Assembly: GCA_025937235.1 (NCBI GenBank)
Contig: JAICRU010000019.1
Coordinates: forward strand, 1 to 42,588
Origin: Acidimicrobiia bacterium
GTDB taxonomy: Bacteria > Actinomycetota > Acidimicrobiia > Spongiisociales > ZC4RG35
Direction of reading: 5' to 3'
Length of the DNA stretch: 42,588 nucleotides
In this document: positions 32,425 through 40,019 of the stretch, in pieces
Layout of the letters: every line of letters begins with the position of its first letter
How positions within the stretch are numbered: the first letter of the stretch is position 1
Notes under the pieces: generated by a model
The model's input: the letters and a program-made list of their open reading frames with translations, nothing else
Told to the model about the DNA's origin: nothing
Database searches by the model: none
Translations under genes and position numbers: made by a program

Positions 32425-32747
32425 CAACCGAGCAGGCCACCGAGGCCGAGGTCCCCGGTCAGCCCTCCCAGCTGCTCAGAGGCGGCTGCGCTCGCCGACT
32501 CCATCGCCTGGCGCACCGCGGCGACCACCAGGTCCTGGAGCATCTCCACGTCATCGGGATCGACCACCTCTGGGGCGATGATGACCTCCACCAGTTCTTG
32601 GCCACCGGTCACCGTGGCCACGACCATGCCACCGCCGGCCGAGCCCTCGAAAGTCCGGGTGGCCAATTCCTGCTGCGCTGCAGCGAGCTGCTCCTGCATC
32701 TTCTGCGCCTGAGCCATCAGCTGTCGCATGTCCGGTGGGCGATTCAT
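32424..32747 (-). CDS. ybaB: YbaB/EbfC family nucleoid-associated protein
   Basis: The 107-residue protein begins with [21 protein letters not shown], the coiled helix typical of the family. The conserved centre [23 protein letters not shown] and the following acidic motif [17 protein letters not shown] confirm it. It forms tweezer-like dimers that bind DNA. The position between dnaX and recR is the usual one. The Gly/Leu-rich tail is typical. Confidence 0.95.
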   Translation of the reverse strand: MNRPPDMRQLMAQAQKMQEQLAAAQQELATRTFEGSAGGGMVVATVTGGQELVEVIIAPEVVDPDDVEMLQDLVVAAVRQAMESASAAASEQLGGLTGDLGLGGLLG

Positions 32748-32780
32748 CGACCCGAACGGTAGCTACCACGTGCCAGGTAT

Positions 32781-34487
32781 CTACTCCTCCACCACTTCGG
32801 CGCCGAGCTCGGCGGCGAGCAGTGACGTTGGATCGGATGGCGTGTCCGGCCGTTCCTCGAGCTGGGTCATGTCGATGGTGTTGTCCCCATCTGCGTCCTG
32901 CGGTGACTCCCTGAGCCCGAACCTCACTTTCACCGTCCCACCCAGGAGGTCACTTGCCCGGGTTGCCACGATCGCCGCCACCACATCATCCTCCTGGAGC
33001 GATTGGAGATGGAAGCCGTGAGGCACTTCGAGCACGATCACGTTGCCCTCGACACCGGCCGGGACGGCCTCCCTGAAGAAGGCCCATCGCCGTGCCCCCA
33101 GGACATCTCGCAGGGAGCCGAACAGGCCGGGCCAGACCTTCTGCAGTTGTTCGAAGGTAACATCGATGGCGGCGGCTTCGACCGTGGGCTCGGAGGCACC
33201 GGTGCCATCCTGCTCCGGGGCGGGCTCCTCGTGGGCCGCCGATGCGGTGACCGGCGCCACCGGGGTGTTGGCCAAGGCGACGGTCTGAGCAGACGACGAC
33301 CCGGCCTGGGGTACCGGGTCGGGTTTACCGAGACGTCGCTCGATGCGCTCCACCCTGGATAGAAGCGCCTCGGTGTCACTGGCCGTTTCCGGGCGGGTGA
33401 GCTTGATCAAGGCGAGCTCAGTCATCAGCCGCTCCTCGCGGCCCTCACGGAGACGAACCAGGGCATCACCGAGCAGGTCGACTGCCCGAAGCACGTCGGA
33501 GGCCGAGATGAGCTGTGCCGCCTTGCTCCAGGACTCGTATACATCGGGCGGCTCATCGGAGATCTCGGCCAGGTTGGGGGCATAGTGGGCGAGGAACGCC
33601 CCCCGGAAGAAGGCAACCGACTCGGAGACGAACCGTCTCAGGTCCACACCGTCGGCGGCGAGCTCGGCCACGAGCTCGAGTGCGGCCTTGGCATCCTGGG
33701 CGGCGACTGCCTCGACCAGCCTCATGAACGCTTCAGAGTCGGCCAGGCCGAGGGCCCGGCGCACTCCTGCCACGTCGACGGTGCCGGCACCCAGGGCCGC
33801 GACCTGCTCCAAGAGAGACAGCGAGTCGCGCACCGAACCACCGGCGTGCCGGGCGATGGCGATCAGAGCCGCCGGGTCGGATTTGTGACCCTCGCGGTCG
33901 GAGATGGCGCTGAGATGACCGGCAAGCTCCTCGATCGCCACCGGGTGGAAATCGAAGCGCTGGCTCCGCGATCTGATGGTGTCGAGCAGCTTGTACGGCT
34001 CCGTCGTCGCCAGGACGAAATGGACGTGCTCTGGGGGCTCCTCCAGGGTCTTGAGCAGGGCGTTGCCCGCCGCCTTGGACAGCATGTGAGCCTCGTCGAG
34101 CACGAAGACCCGCTTCGATGTCGCCGTCGACGCCACCGTCGTCACGCTCACCCTGATGTCCCTGATGTCGTCGACCGAGTTGTGAGACGCCGCGTCGAGC
34201 TCGAGAACGTCGAGCGAGGTGCCCTCGGTGATGGCCACACAACTGGGACAGACGTTGCATGGTGACCCGTCCGCCCCCCGGTTCACGCAATTCAACGACT
34301 TGGCCAGGATGCGAGCCGTGCTTGTCTTACCGGTGCCTCGGGGCCCGGTGAACAGATAGGCGTGGGCCACCCGCCCGTCGGCCACCTCACGGGACAGGGT
34401 CGTGGTTACGTGGCCCTGCCCGATCACGTCGTCGAAGGTCTGTGGCCGGTACTTCCGATAGAGGGCCTGGTAGTCCACCACCGCCAC
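32781..34487 (-). CDS. dnaX: DNA polymerase III subunit gamma/tau
   Basis: The frame is open to 34913, but the protein part starts at YQALYRKYRPQTFDDVIGQ. I place the start at GTG 34487, which has AGGAGG upstream; GTG 34481 or 34478 are alternatives. This gives 568 residues. The clamp-loader AAA+ core has Walker A GPRGTGKT (48-55), a zinc module with Cys68, Cys77, Cys80 and Cys83, and DEAH (131-134). A proline/alanine-rich linker leads to a conserved C-terminal domain (FEQLQKVWPGLFGSLRDVLG). No slippery frameshift motif was searched for in detail. Confidence 0.93.
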   Translation of the reverse strand: MAVVDYQALYRKYRPQTFDDVIGQGHVTTTLSREVADGRVAHAYLFTGPRGTGKTSTARILAKSLNCVNRGADGSPCNVCPSCVAITEGTSLDVLELDAASHNSVDDIRDIRVSVTTVASTATSKRVFVLDEAHMLSKAAGNALLKTLEEPPEHVHFVLATTEPYKLLDTIRSRSQRFDFHPVAIEELAGHLSAISDREGHKSDPAALIAIARHAGGSVRDSLSLLEQVAALGAGTVDVAGVRRALGLADSEAFMRLVEAVAAQDAKAALELVAELAADGVDLRRFVSESVAFFRGAFLAHYAPNLAEISDEPPDVYESWSKAAQLISASDVLRAVDLLGDALVRLREGREERLMTELALIKLTRPETASDTEALLSRVERIERRLGKPDPVPQAGSSSAQTVALANTPVAPVTASAAHEEPAPEQDGTGASEPTVEAAAIDVTFEQLQKVWPGLFGSLRDVLGARRWAFFREAVPAGVEGNVIVLEVPHGFHLQSLQEDDVVAAIVATRASDLLGGTVKVRFGLRESPQDADGDNTIDMTQLEERPDTPSDPTSLLAAELGAEVVEE

Positions 34488-34532
34488 GGTACCCGCTGGT
34501 CCCTCCTCGGTACACCGGGGTGGGCAGTGGGG

Positions 34533-34538
34533 CAGAAT
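34533..34538 (+). promoter_or_regulatory. Possible -10 element (CAGAAT) for leaderless DUF1801-like gene
   Basis: CAGAAT ends six bases before ATG 34545 in the short divergent gap from dnaX. No Shine-Dalgarno is visible, so a leaderless message is likely. Confidence 0.35.
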
Positions 34539-34544
34539 GAGTCG

Positions 34545-34985
34545 ATGACCGATGGCGCCGGGATCATCAGCGACGGGGGTCGTAGCGCCGATGGGGCCTT
34601 CAGTCGGCTGGTCGAGTCCCGATCGAGTGACGTCCAAGCCTTGGCGCGCCAGACTCGTGACCTGGTCTTCGATGTGTTCCCGGACACTGTCGAGGTCGTG
34701 TGGCCGAAGCAGGGCTCGGTCGGGTGGGGCGTCGGGCCGAAGAAGTTCAGCGAGCAATTCGCCTACTTCATGGCATACGCCAAGCACGTCACCTTGGGGT
34801 TCTACCGGGGCGGGGATCTTCCCGATCCCGACGCGCTCCTCCCCACGTCGAGGGCGAAGCAGGTGTCGGGGAAGCTGAGCATGAGGAGCATCAAGATCAC
34901 CGATCGAAGGCAACTCGAGGATCCTGCCCTGCGCGCCCTGATCGAGGCGGCGGTCGAGGAGCGCCGGGGCGGATGGTCGTCATGA
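34545..34985 (+). CDS. DUF1801 (YdhG-like) domain protein
   Basis: The 146-residue protein starts at MTDGAGIISDG. The longer upstream frame is antisense to dnaX and is ignored. The domain is recognised from VFDVFPDTVEVVWPKQGSVG, the Gly-rich loop GWGVGPKKFSEQFAYFMAYA, VTLGFYRGGDLPDP and a C-terminal helix LRALIEAAVEERR. Proteins of this small alpha/beta family have no settled function; one Bacillus member has been described as an iron chaperone. It appears monocistronic, ahead of an ABC transporter. Confidence 0.75.
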   Translation: MTDGAGIISDGGRSADGAFSRLVESRSSDVQALARQTRDLVFDVFPDTVEVVWPKQGSVGWGVGPKKFSEQFAYFMAYAKHVTLGFYRGGDLPDPDALLPTSRAKQVSGKLSMRSIKITDRRQLEDPALRALIEAAVEERRGGWSS

Positions 34986-35035
34986 CCCTCGCTTCACATG
35001 GCTCGGTTCGGCTTCGGTTAGACACATAATCGGTC

Positions 35036-35041
35036 GATACT
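35036..35041 (+). promoter_or_regulatory. Probable -10 element (GATACT) for leaderless ABC ATPase gene
   Basis: GATACT ends six bases before GTG 35048. With no Shine-Dalgarno present, transcription probably begins at or beside the start codon. Confidence 0.45.
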
Positions 35042-35047
35042 CCGGGC

Positions 35048-35848
35048 GTGACCCAGCCCCTGATCGACAGCCCTGCGACCGACTCCGCCCCCGTCACCCC
35101 GGCTGTCTGGGCCAGGGGGTTGGTGCGCAAGTTCGGCAAGACCGTGGCCGTGGATCAGGTCGATCTATCCATCGCTCGGGGCGAGTTCTACGGCCTCCTT
35201 GGCCAGAACGGGGCGGGGAAGACCACCACGATCAAGACCATCGTCGGCCTGCTGCGCCCGGACCAAGGCTCGGTCGGGATCGGTGAGTTCGACACGTGGG
35301 AGAGCCCGACCGAGGTGAAGGCGAGGATCGGAGTCCTCCCCGAGGAGTTCAACCTCTATGAGCGGCTCACCGGCGCCGAGCTCCTCGACTTCACCGCGGC
35401 AATGCATGGACTGGATCGGGCGGAGGCGAGCCGGCGGCGAAACGAGCTTCTCGAGCTGCTCGACCTGGCCGATGCCGGCTCGAAGCTGGTCGGTGACTAC
35501 TCGCGGGGCATGCGGAAGAAGATCGCCCTCGGCGCGGCCATCATCCATCGTCCGCCCGTTCTCTTCCTCGACGAGCCCTTCGAGGGGGTCGACGCGGTTT
35601 CGGCCCGTCTCATTCGCCGGCTACTGCAACAGGCGGCCCAGGGTGGCACCACCATCGTCTTCTCCTCCCACGAGATGCACCTGGTGGAGAAGCTGTGCAC
35701 CAGGATCGGGATCATGGTGGATGGCCGTCTCACCATCGAAGAGACGCCCGACGGCCTCTGCCGCCGGATGGGTGTCGACAACGTCGAGGACGCTTTCATC
35801 GCAGCGGTCGGCGGGCGGACACCGGACACCTCATGGTACGCCACCTAG
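35048..35848 (+). CDS. ABC transporter ATP-binding protein (ABC-2 exporter type)
   Basis: The 266-residue ATPase starts with GTG. It shows Walker A GQNGAGKTT (52-60), the signature YSRGM (151-155), Walker B VLFLDEP (171-177) and a switch His in FSSHEMH. The order and the lone nucleotide-binding domain fit the CcmA/NatA-like exporter group. The following permease overlaps its 3' end by 16 bases, so they form one transporter. The cargo is unknown; nothing nearby points to an antibiotic or a polysaccharide. Confidence 0.92.
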   Translation: MTQPLIDSPATDSAPVTPAVWARGLVRKFGKTVAVDQVDLSIARGEFYGLLGQNGAGKTTTIKTIVGLLRPDQGSVGIGEFDTWESPTEVKARIGVLPEEFNLYERLTGAELLDFTAAMHGLDRAEASRRRNELLELLDLADAGSKLVGDYSRGMRKKIALGAAIIHRPPVLFLDEPFEGVDAVSARLIRRLLQQAAQGGTTIVFSSHEMHLVEKLCTRIGIMVDGRLTIEETPDGLCRRMGVDNVEDAFIAAVGGRTPDTSWYAT

Positions 35849-37437
35849 TCGAACTCAAAGCTCGGCTCACCTGGAACGGGTTCCGCAGCGATCGCCAGCG
35901 GCAGATCGGCCTCCCCCTGGCCACCATCCTGCTCGGATGGCTCGGGATCTGGCTGGCCCAAGCCCACTACCGGAACGTGGCCGAGCTGATCGAGGTCAGC
36001 CCGACTGCCCTGCCGGAGTATCTGGCCTGGACCGCTCTCATCTCCTTCCTGGTCTGGGTGACCCTCCCGGTGATCATCTTCCCGCTCGACGAGAACCTGG
36101 ACCCTCAGCAGCTGGCGACGCTCCCCATCACCCCGACCCAGATGGTCACGGGCCTCGCCACGGCCAGCCTCGTGGCGCCCTCGACGGTGGTCCCCATCGC
36201 CCTGCTCGTCGGGAACGCCACCGCCATCGGCGGAGGATGGTGGATGGTGATACCGGCTTCCATCGTGTTCCTGGCGCTGCTGGCGATAGGCGGTCAGCTC
36301 TTCTCCGCCGCCATATCGGCGATACTGCGCACCCGCCGGGGTCGTGACATCGCCACGTTCTTGATTCTCGGACTGGCAGCCGGCTCGTTCTTCGCCTACA
36401 GGGCCGTGAGCGAGACCGTGAGCGAGATGGGCCTGGCTGGGGCGGTCCTCGACACGCCGATCTCGCAGTGGTGGGCGCTCTTGCCGCCGGTTGCCACGCA
36501 AAAGGCCATCGTCGATGCCGCATCGGGACAGGTCGCCGGGGCGGTGCTGGCCCTGCTCGCCGCGTCCATCGTTCTGGCGGTATTGGCCATCGTCTGGCGA
36601 CGTCTGCTCGGATGGCTCCTGTCCACCCCGATCCAGCAGAGCCGGCCCGCGGCCCGGGCCCGTCGGAGCGGCATGACGATCGGTCCATGGGGAGTGGTGC
36701 CGACGCTGGCCAGAAAGGAGTTGCGCTTCTATATCCGTGACCCCCGACAGCGCCTGGTCTGGACCGGGACCGTCATCTTCGTAGGTCTCGCCATCGGGGG
36801 TGCGGTGATGAACACCACCGGGTTCTTCGACCTGCGAACCCGGGCCTGGGCACCGCTCATTGCCCCGGTCCTCGTGCTCTTCGTGGGCCTTCCCATCGCC
36901 TTGAACCTGTTCGGGTGGGAGCGCAATGCCGCCAGCTATCTGTTCGTGCTCCCGGCCAAGCCGCACCAGATCCTCCTCGGGAAGAACCTGGCCGTGGCCA
37001 CCGCCCTGGTCTTGGAGACCGTGGTCTTGACTGTGGGGCTGGCCCTTTTCACGGGTCAGTGGACCTGGGTCTGGCTGATGCCTTCGCTGACGCTGGCAGC
37101 AATCGGGTGTCAGCTCGCCGTAGGCAACATGGTCTCCGTGCTCACCCCTCTGCGGCTGCCACGGGAAGGCACCGACGTGTTCGCTCAGTCGACCGAGCAG
37201 GGCTGTCTGGCCATCGTCAGCCAGACCGTGTCGTTCTTCGCCATCGGCCTCCTGCTGGTCCCACCGGCTTCGGTTGCCGTACTCACCGTCGGCTTCGGGC
37301 AGGTGCTCGCTCCCTGGGTCGCGATCGCAGCCGGTGTCTTCTGGGGGACCGCCCTCTATACGATCTCCCTACTCATCTCGAGCCGTCTGCTGAGACGGCG
37401 GATGCCCGAGGTACTGGCCTGGGTCCAGGTGGCCTGA
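35833..37437 (+). CDS. ABC-2 type transporter permease
   Basis: The 534-residue membrane protein starts at MVRHLVELKARLTWNG, inside the 3' end of the ATPase gene. About twelve hydrophobic segments are visible, in two similar halves split by a polar loop near residue 275 (IQQSRPAARARRSG). Each half begins with a basic amphipathic stretch (LKARLTWNGFRSDRQRQ and RKELRFYIRDPRQR), which is typical of fused ABC-2/Pls-type permeases. It should pair with the preceding ATPase in an efflux role. Confidence 0.87.
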   Translation: MVRHLVELKARLTWNGFRSDRQRQIGLPLATILLGWLGIWLAQAHYRNVAELIEVSPTALPEYLAWTALISFLVWVTLPVIIFPLDENLDPQQLATLPITPTQMVTGLATASLVAPSTVVPIALLVGNATAIGGGWWMVIPASIVFLALLAIGGQLFSAAISAILRTRRGRDIATFLILGLAAGSFFAYRAVSETVSEMGLAGAVLDTPISQWWALLPPVATQKAIVDAASGQVAGAVLALLAASIVLAVLAIVWRRLLGWLLSTPIQQSRPAARARRSGMTIGPWGVVPTLARKELRFYIRDPRQRLVWTGTVIFVGLAIGGAVMNTTGFFDLRTRAWAPLIAPVLVLFVGLPIALNLFGWERNAASYLFVLPAKPHQILLGKNLAVATALVLETVVLTVGLALFTGQWTWVWLMPSLTLAAIGCQLAVGNMVSVLTPLRLPREGTDVFAQSTEQGCLAIVSQTVSFFAIGLLLVPPASVAVLTVGFGQVLAPWVAIAAGVFWGTALYTISLLISSRLLRRRMPEVLAWVQVA

Positions 37438-37472
37438 CCGCCCCCACCCTTTGGGCAGTAGGTGACCGCGTC

Positions 37473-37478
37473 TACCGT
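37473..37478 (+). promoter_or_regulatory. Possible -10 element (TACCGT) for leaderless nucleotidase gene
   Basis: TACCGT ends six bases before ATG 37485, repeating the spacing seen at 34545 and 35048. The match to the consensus is modest. Confidence 0.3.
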
Positions 37479-37484
37479 CTCCGG

Positions 37485-38048
37485 ATGCGGCTCGGGATCG
37501 ACCTCGATGGGGTGGTGGCGGACTTCACCAAAGGGTGGGTCGACTTCTACAACCGGGACTTCGGAACCGAGTTGAAGCCGGAGCAGGTCGTCACGTGGAA
37601 CGGAGTGACCGAGATCACTCACTTCGAGAGGATGTCGGAGTTCTGGCGATGGAGCTCAGACCTGGACGGCCGATCCCTGTTCTGGCATCTCGAGACCTTC
37701 CCCGGGGCGATCGACGCCCTGCACCAGCTGGCTCACGACGGCCACGAGATCGTGATCCTCACCATGAAGCCGAGATTCGCCGTGGATGACACTCATGAAT
37801 GGATTGCTCGCCACGGAATCCCCTATAAGGAGGTGCACATCCTCGAGGACAAATGGAAGGTGGACTGCGACGTCTACCTCGACGACGGGCCGCACATTCT
37901 CGCCGACCTGGTGGCCCATCGCCCGGACCGTCTCGTCTGCCGTTATGTCAGGCCATGGAATCGCCCGCTGGCAGGCGCGGTGGACGTGACGAGCTTCGAC
38001 GAGTTTCGCGACCTCGTGCAACGGGTGGAACCGAAGCCCGCCCCCTGA
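37485..38048 (+). CDS. 5'(3')-deoxyribonucleotidase-like HAD hydrolase (NT5C family)
   Basis: The 187-residue protein starts at MRLGIDLDGVVADF, with the HAD nucleophile Asp6 and Asp8. Motif II is VILTMKPR near residue 100, and the acidic motif is VDCDVYLDDGPHI, with the Lys before it in EDKWKVD. The cap with WVDFYNRDFG and the length fit NT5C-type nucleotidases, which dephosphorylate (deoxy)nucleoside monophosphates. The longer upstream frame is antisense-like and not coding. Substrate range is not visible. Confidence 0.82.
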   Translation: MRLGIDLDGVVADFTKGWVDFYNRDFGTELKPEQVVTWNGVTEITHFERMSEFWRWSSDLDGRSLFWHLETFPGAIDALHQLAHDGHEIVILTMKPRFAVDDTHEWIARHGIPYKEVHILEDKWKVDCDVYLDDGPHILADLVAHRPDRLVCRYVRPWNRPLAGAVDVTSFDEFRDLVQRVEPKPAP

Positions 38049-38106
38049 TTAGGGTCGGGCAGGCGACCCGGGGTCTGTCGCCAAGAGGATACGAATGGAG
38101 CGAAGA

Positions 38107-39207
38107 ATGAAGAGAAGAGCCTTCTGGGCTTGTCTTCTCGTGATGGCCCTGATCGCCGCGGCATGTGGCGGCGACGGAGGTGGGGGCACCACGACAACAG
38201 CGGCCGCGGAGGAGGAGACCACCACCTCTGCCGCTGCGGAGGAAACCACCACGTCGGCGGCCGCGGAGGCCGAGCTGGGGTCAGCAGACCGACCCATCCA
38301 GGTGCTGTTCGTCCCCTCCGTGGACGCCCAGGTGATCACCACGGGTGGTGAGATCATGGACCAGGCGCTCACCGACGCCACCGGCCTCGAGTTCGAGGTC
38401 AGCGTCCCGACGTCCTATGCGGCCACCATCGAGGAGATGTGCGCCAACCCGGCCGACACCATGGGGTTCATCCCCGCCTTCGGCTATGTGCTGGCCTCGC
38501 AACTGTGCCAGGTGGACGTGGCGTTCAAGGCGGTTCGGTTCGGCTGGGGCGTGTACTGGGCGCAGTTCCTGGTGGCACGCGATAGTGAGATCCAATCGCT
38601 CGAGGACCTGGAAGGCCTGAGTTGGGCCTATCCGGACCCGGGATCGACCTCGGGATTCCTGTTCCCCTCGGTGAGCCTCGATGAAGCGGGGGTCACACCC
38701 GGTGAGACCGTGGAGGCTGGTGGGCATCCGCAGGCGGCCCTGGCCGTCTACAACGGTGAGGTCGACTTCGGCACCACGTTCTTCAGCCCGCCGCTGCTTC
38801 CCGAGGGCGAATGGCAGATTGGCGACCCGCCGGAGATTCCAGACGAGGCCATCGAAAGCTGCGCCCCCACCGACGAAGGTGAGCTCTGGTGCGGTGACTA
38901 TCGGGTGCTCGACGCTCGGGCCAGCGCGATCGAAGAGGCTCCCGACATCATGCAGCAGGTACGGATCCTGGATATCACCGCAGAGATCCCCAACGACACC
39001 TTGTCGTTCGGGCCTGACTTCCCCGCCGACCTGCGGACACAAATCCAAGACGCACTCGTTGCCTTTGCCGAGACGCCGGAGTGGGCGGAGTCGATCGGTC
39101 ACCAGGACTTCTACGCCTGGGACGGGATCGACCCTGCCACCGACGCCGAATACGACATCGTCCGCACGGTGGTCGAGGAGCAGGGCATTACGCTGGAAGA
39201 CCTGTAG
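38107..39207 (+). CDS. phnD: Phosphate/phosphite/phosphonate ABC transporter substrate-binding lipoprotein
   Basis: The 366-residue protein starts at MKRRAFWACL; a GGAG ribosome site lies within the alternative four-codon extension from ATG 38095. A signal peptide ends in LIAAACGG, with lipid-modified Cys20. A Thr/Ala/Glu linker follows with a nine-residue repeat (AAEETTTSA), typical of actinobacterial surface lipoproteins. The PhnD-like binding core (about 60-366) includes PTSYAATIEEM, GFIPAFGYVLA, GLSWAYPDPGSTSGFLFP and VDFGTTFFSPP. It captures an oxyanion such as phosphate, phosphite or phosphonate for the PhnC-PhnE importer. Confidence 0.9.
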   Translation: MKRRAFWACLLVMALIAAACGGDGGGGTTTTAAAEEETTTSAAAEETTTSAAAEAELGSADRPIQVLFVPSVDAQVITTGGEIMDQALTDATGLEFEVSVPTSYAATIEEMCANPADTMGFIPAFGYVLASQLCQVDVAFKAVRFGWGVYWAQFLVARDSEIQSLEDLEGLSWAYPDPGSTSGFLFPSVSLDEAGVTPGETVEAGGHPQAALAVYNGEVDFGTTFFSPPLLPEGEWQIGDPPEIPDEAIESCAPTDEGELWCGDYRVLDARASAIEEAPDIMQQVRILDITAEIPNDTLSFGPDFPADLRTQIQDALVAFAETPEWAESIGHQDFYAWDGIDPATDAEYDIVRTVVEEQGITLEDL

Positions 39208-39229
39208 GGCACCAACGAAAGTGAAAGAA

Positions 39230-39257
39230 GGAGGGAGCCCGGCAATGGGCTCCCTCC
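39230..39257 (+). promoter_or_regulatory. Stem-loop between phnD and phnC
   Basis: GGAGGGAGCCC pairs perfectly with GGGCTCCCTCC around a GGCAAT loop, an 11-bp GC-rich stem. It lies 22 bases after the phnD stop and ends three bases before the phnC start, with no T-tract. The GGAGGG that could act as ribosome site lies in the stem. It may protect phnD mRNA or limit phnC translation. Confidence 0.6.
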
Positions 39258-39260
39258 CCA

Positions 39261-40019
39261 ATGACAATGCTCCGGGTTGAGAACCTGACAAAGGTCTACG
39301 ACGACGGCACCGTTGCCCTCAAGGACGTTTCATTCGAAGTCCCCGAAGGCCAGTTCCTCGCCGTCATCGGGCTCTCCGGGTCGGGCAAGTCGACACTCCT
39401 CAGATGCATCAACCGGTTGATCGACCCCACCGAAGGCCGCATCTTGTGGAAAGGCGAGGACATCACCGCGGCCAATCACGAAGACCTGCGCAACATCCGC
39501 AGGCGGATCGGGATGGTGTTTCAGAACTTCAATCTGGTCCATCGCTCCAAGGTGATCACCAACGTCTTGGCCGGACGGCTGGGATACACCAGCCCTGCTC
39601 TTTCGGTGGTCAACCGATTCTCCAGGAAGGACCGGGAGCAAGCCATGGTGTCTCTCGAGCGGGTCGGTCTCGCCGAGAAGGCCAACAACAGGTCCGAGGA
39701 GCTGAGCGGAGGACAGCAACAGCGAGTGGGCATCGCCAGGGCCATGGTGCAAGACCCGGAGATGATTCTCGCCGACGAGCCGGTGGCCAGTCTCGACCCC
39801 GTGCTCGCCCACTCCATCATGCAATACCTGGAGGCGATCAACCATGACGACGGGGTCACCGTGCTGTGCAGTCTCCACTTCCTCGACCTGGTCCACCGAT
39901 ACGGACAACGGGTGATCGCCCTCAACGAGGGTCGCAAGGTGTTCGAAGGGCTGCCCTCGGAGATCGACGACGAGATGTTCAAGGAGATCTACGGCAGGGA
40001 GGCGGAGCGGGTTGGCTGA
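39261..40019 (+). CDS. phnC: Phosphonate/phosphate-type ABC transporter ATP-binding protein
   Basis: The 252-residue ATPase has Walker A GLSGSGKST (37-45), Q-loop MVFQNFNL, signature LSGGQ (148-152) with a full LSGGQQQRVGIARA, and Walker B MILADEP (168-174). The PhnC-type stretch RSKVITNVLAGRLG confirms the subfamily. It may start at ATG 39261 or at ATG 39267. It powers the importer with PhnD and PhnE; its 3' end overlaps the phnE start by eight bases. A stem-loop lies directly upstream. Confidence 0.93.
   Translation: MTMLRVENLTKVYDDGTVALKDVSFEVPEGQFLAVIGLSGSGKSTLLRCINRLIDPTEGRILWKGEDITAANHEDLRNIRRRIGMVFQNFNLVHRSKVITNVLAGRLGYTSPALSVVNRFSRKDREQAMVSLERVGLAEKANNRSEELSGGQQQRVGIARAMVQDPEMILADEPVASLDPVLAHSIMQYLEAINHDDGVTVLCSLHFLDLVHRYGQRVIALNEGRKVFEGLPSEIDDEMFKEIYGREAERVG

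Noticed and set aside
34488-34913. N-terminal extension of dnaX to 34913
   Set aside because: The extra 142 residues are unlike any DnaX and overlap the DUF1801-like gene on the other strand.
35845-36966. 373-residue minus-strand open frame opposite the ABC-2 permease
   Set aside because: It is an antisense shadow of a convincing membrane permease; its composition is Gly/Arg/Asp-rich with no domain.
36915-37484. Long upstream extension of the nucleotidase frame
   Set aside because: It lies within the 3' part of the ABC permease in another frame; the HAD fold begins exactly at 37485.
38200-38280. Repeats in phnD considered as a tandem DNA repeat of interest
   Set aside because: They encode the Thr/Ala/Glu linker common after the lipobox in actinobacterial lipoproteins, so an ordinary explanation suffices.
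38281-39291. 336-residue minus-strand open frame opposite phnD
   Set aside because: It mirrors the phnD frame and has no recognisable motif; long antisense frames are expected at this GC content.
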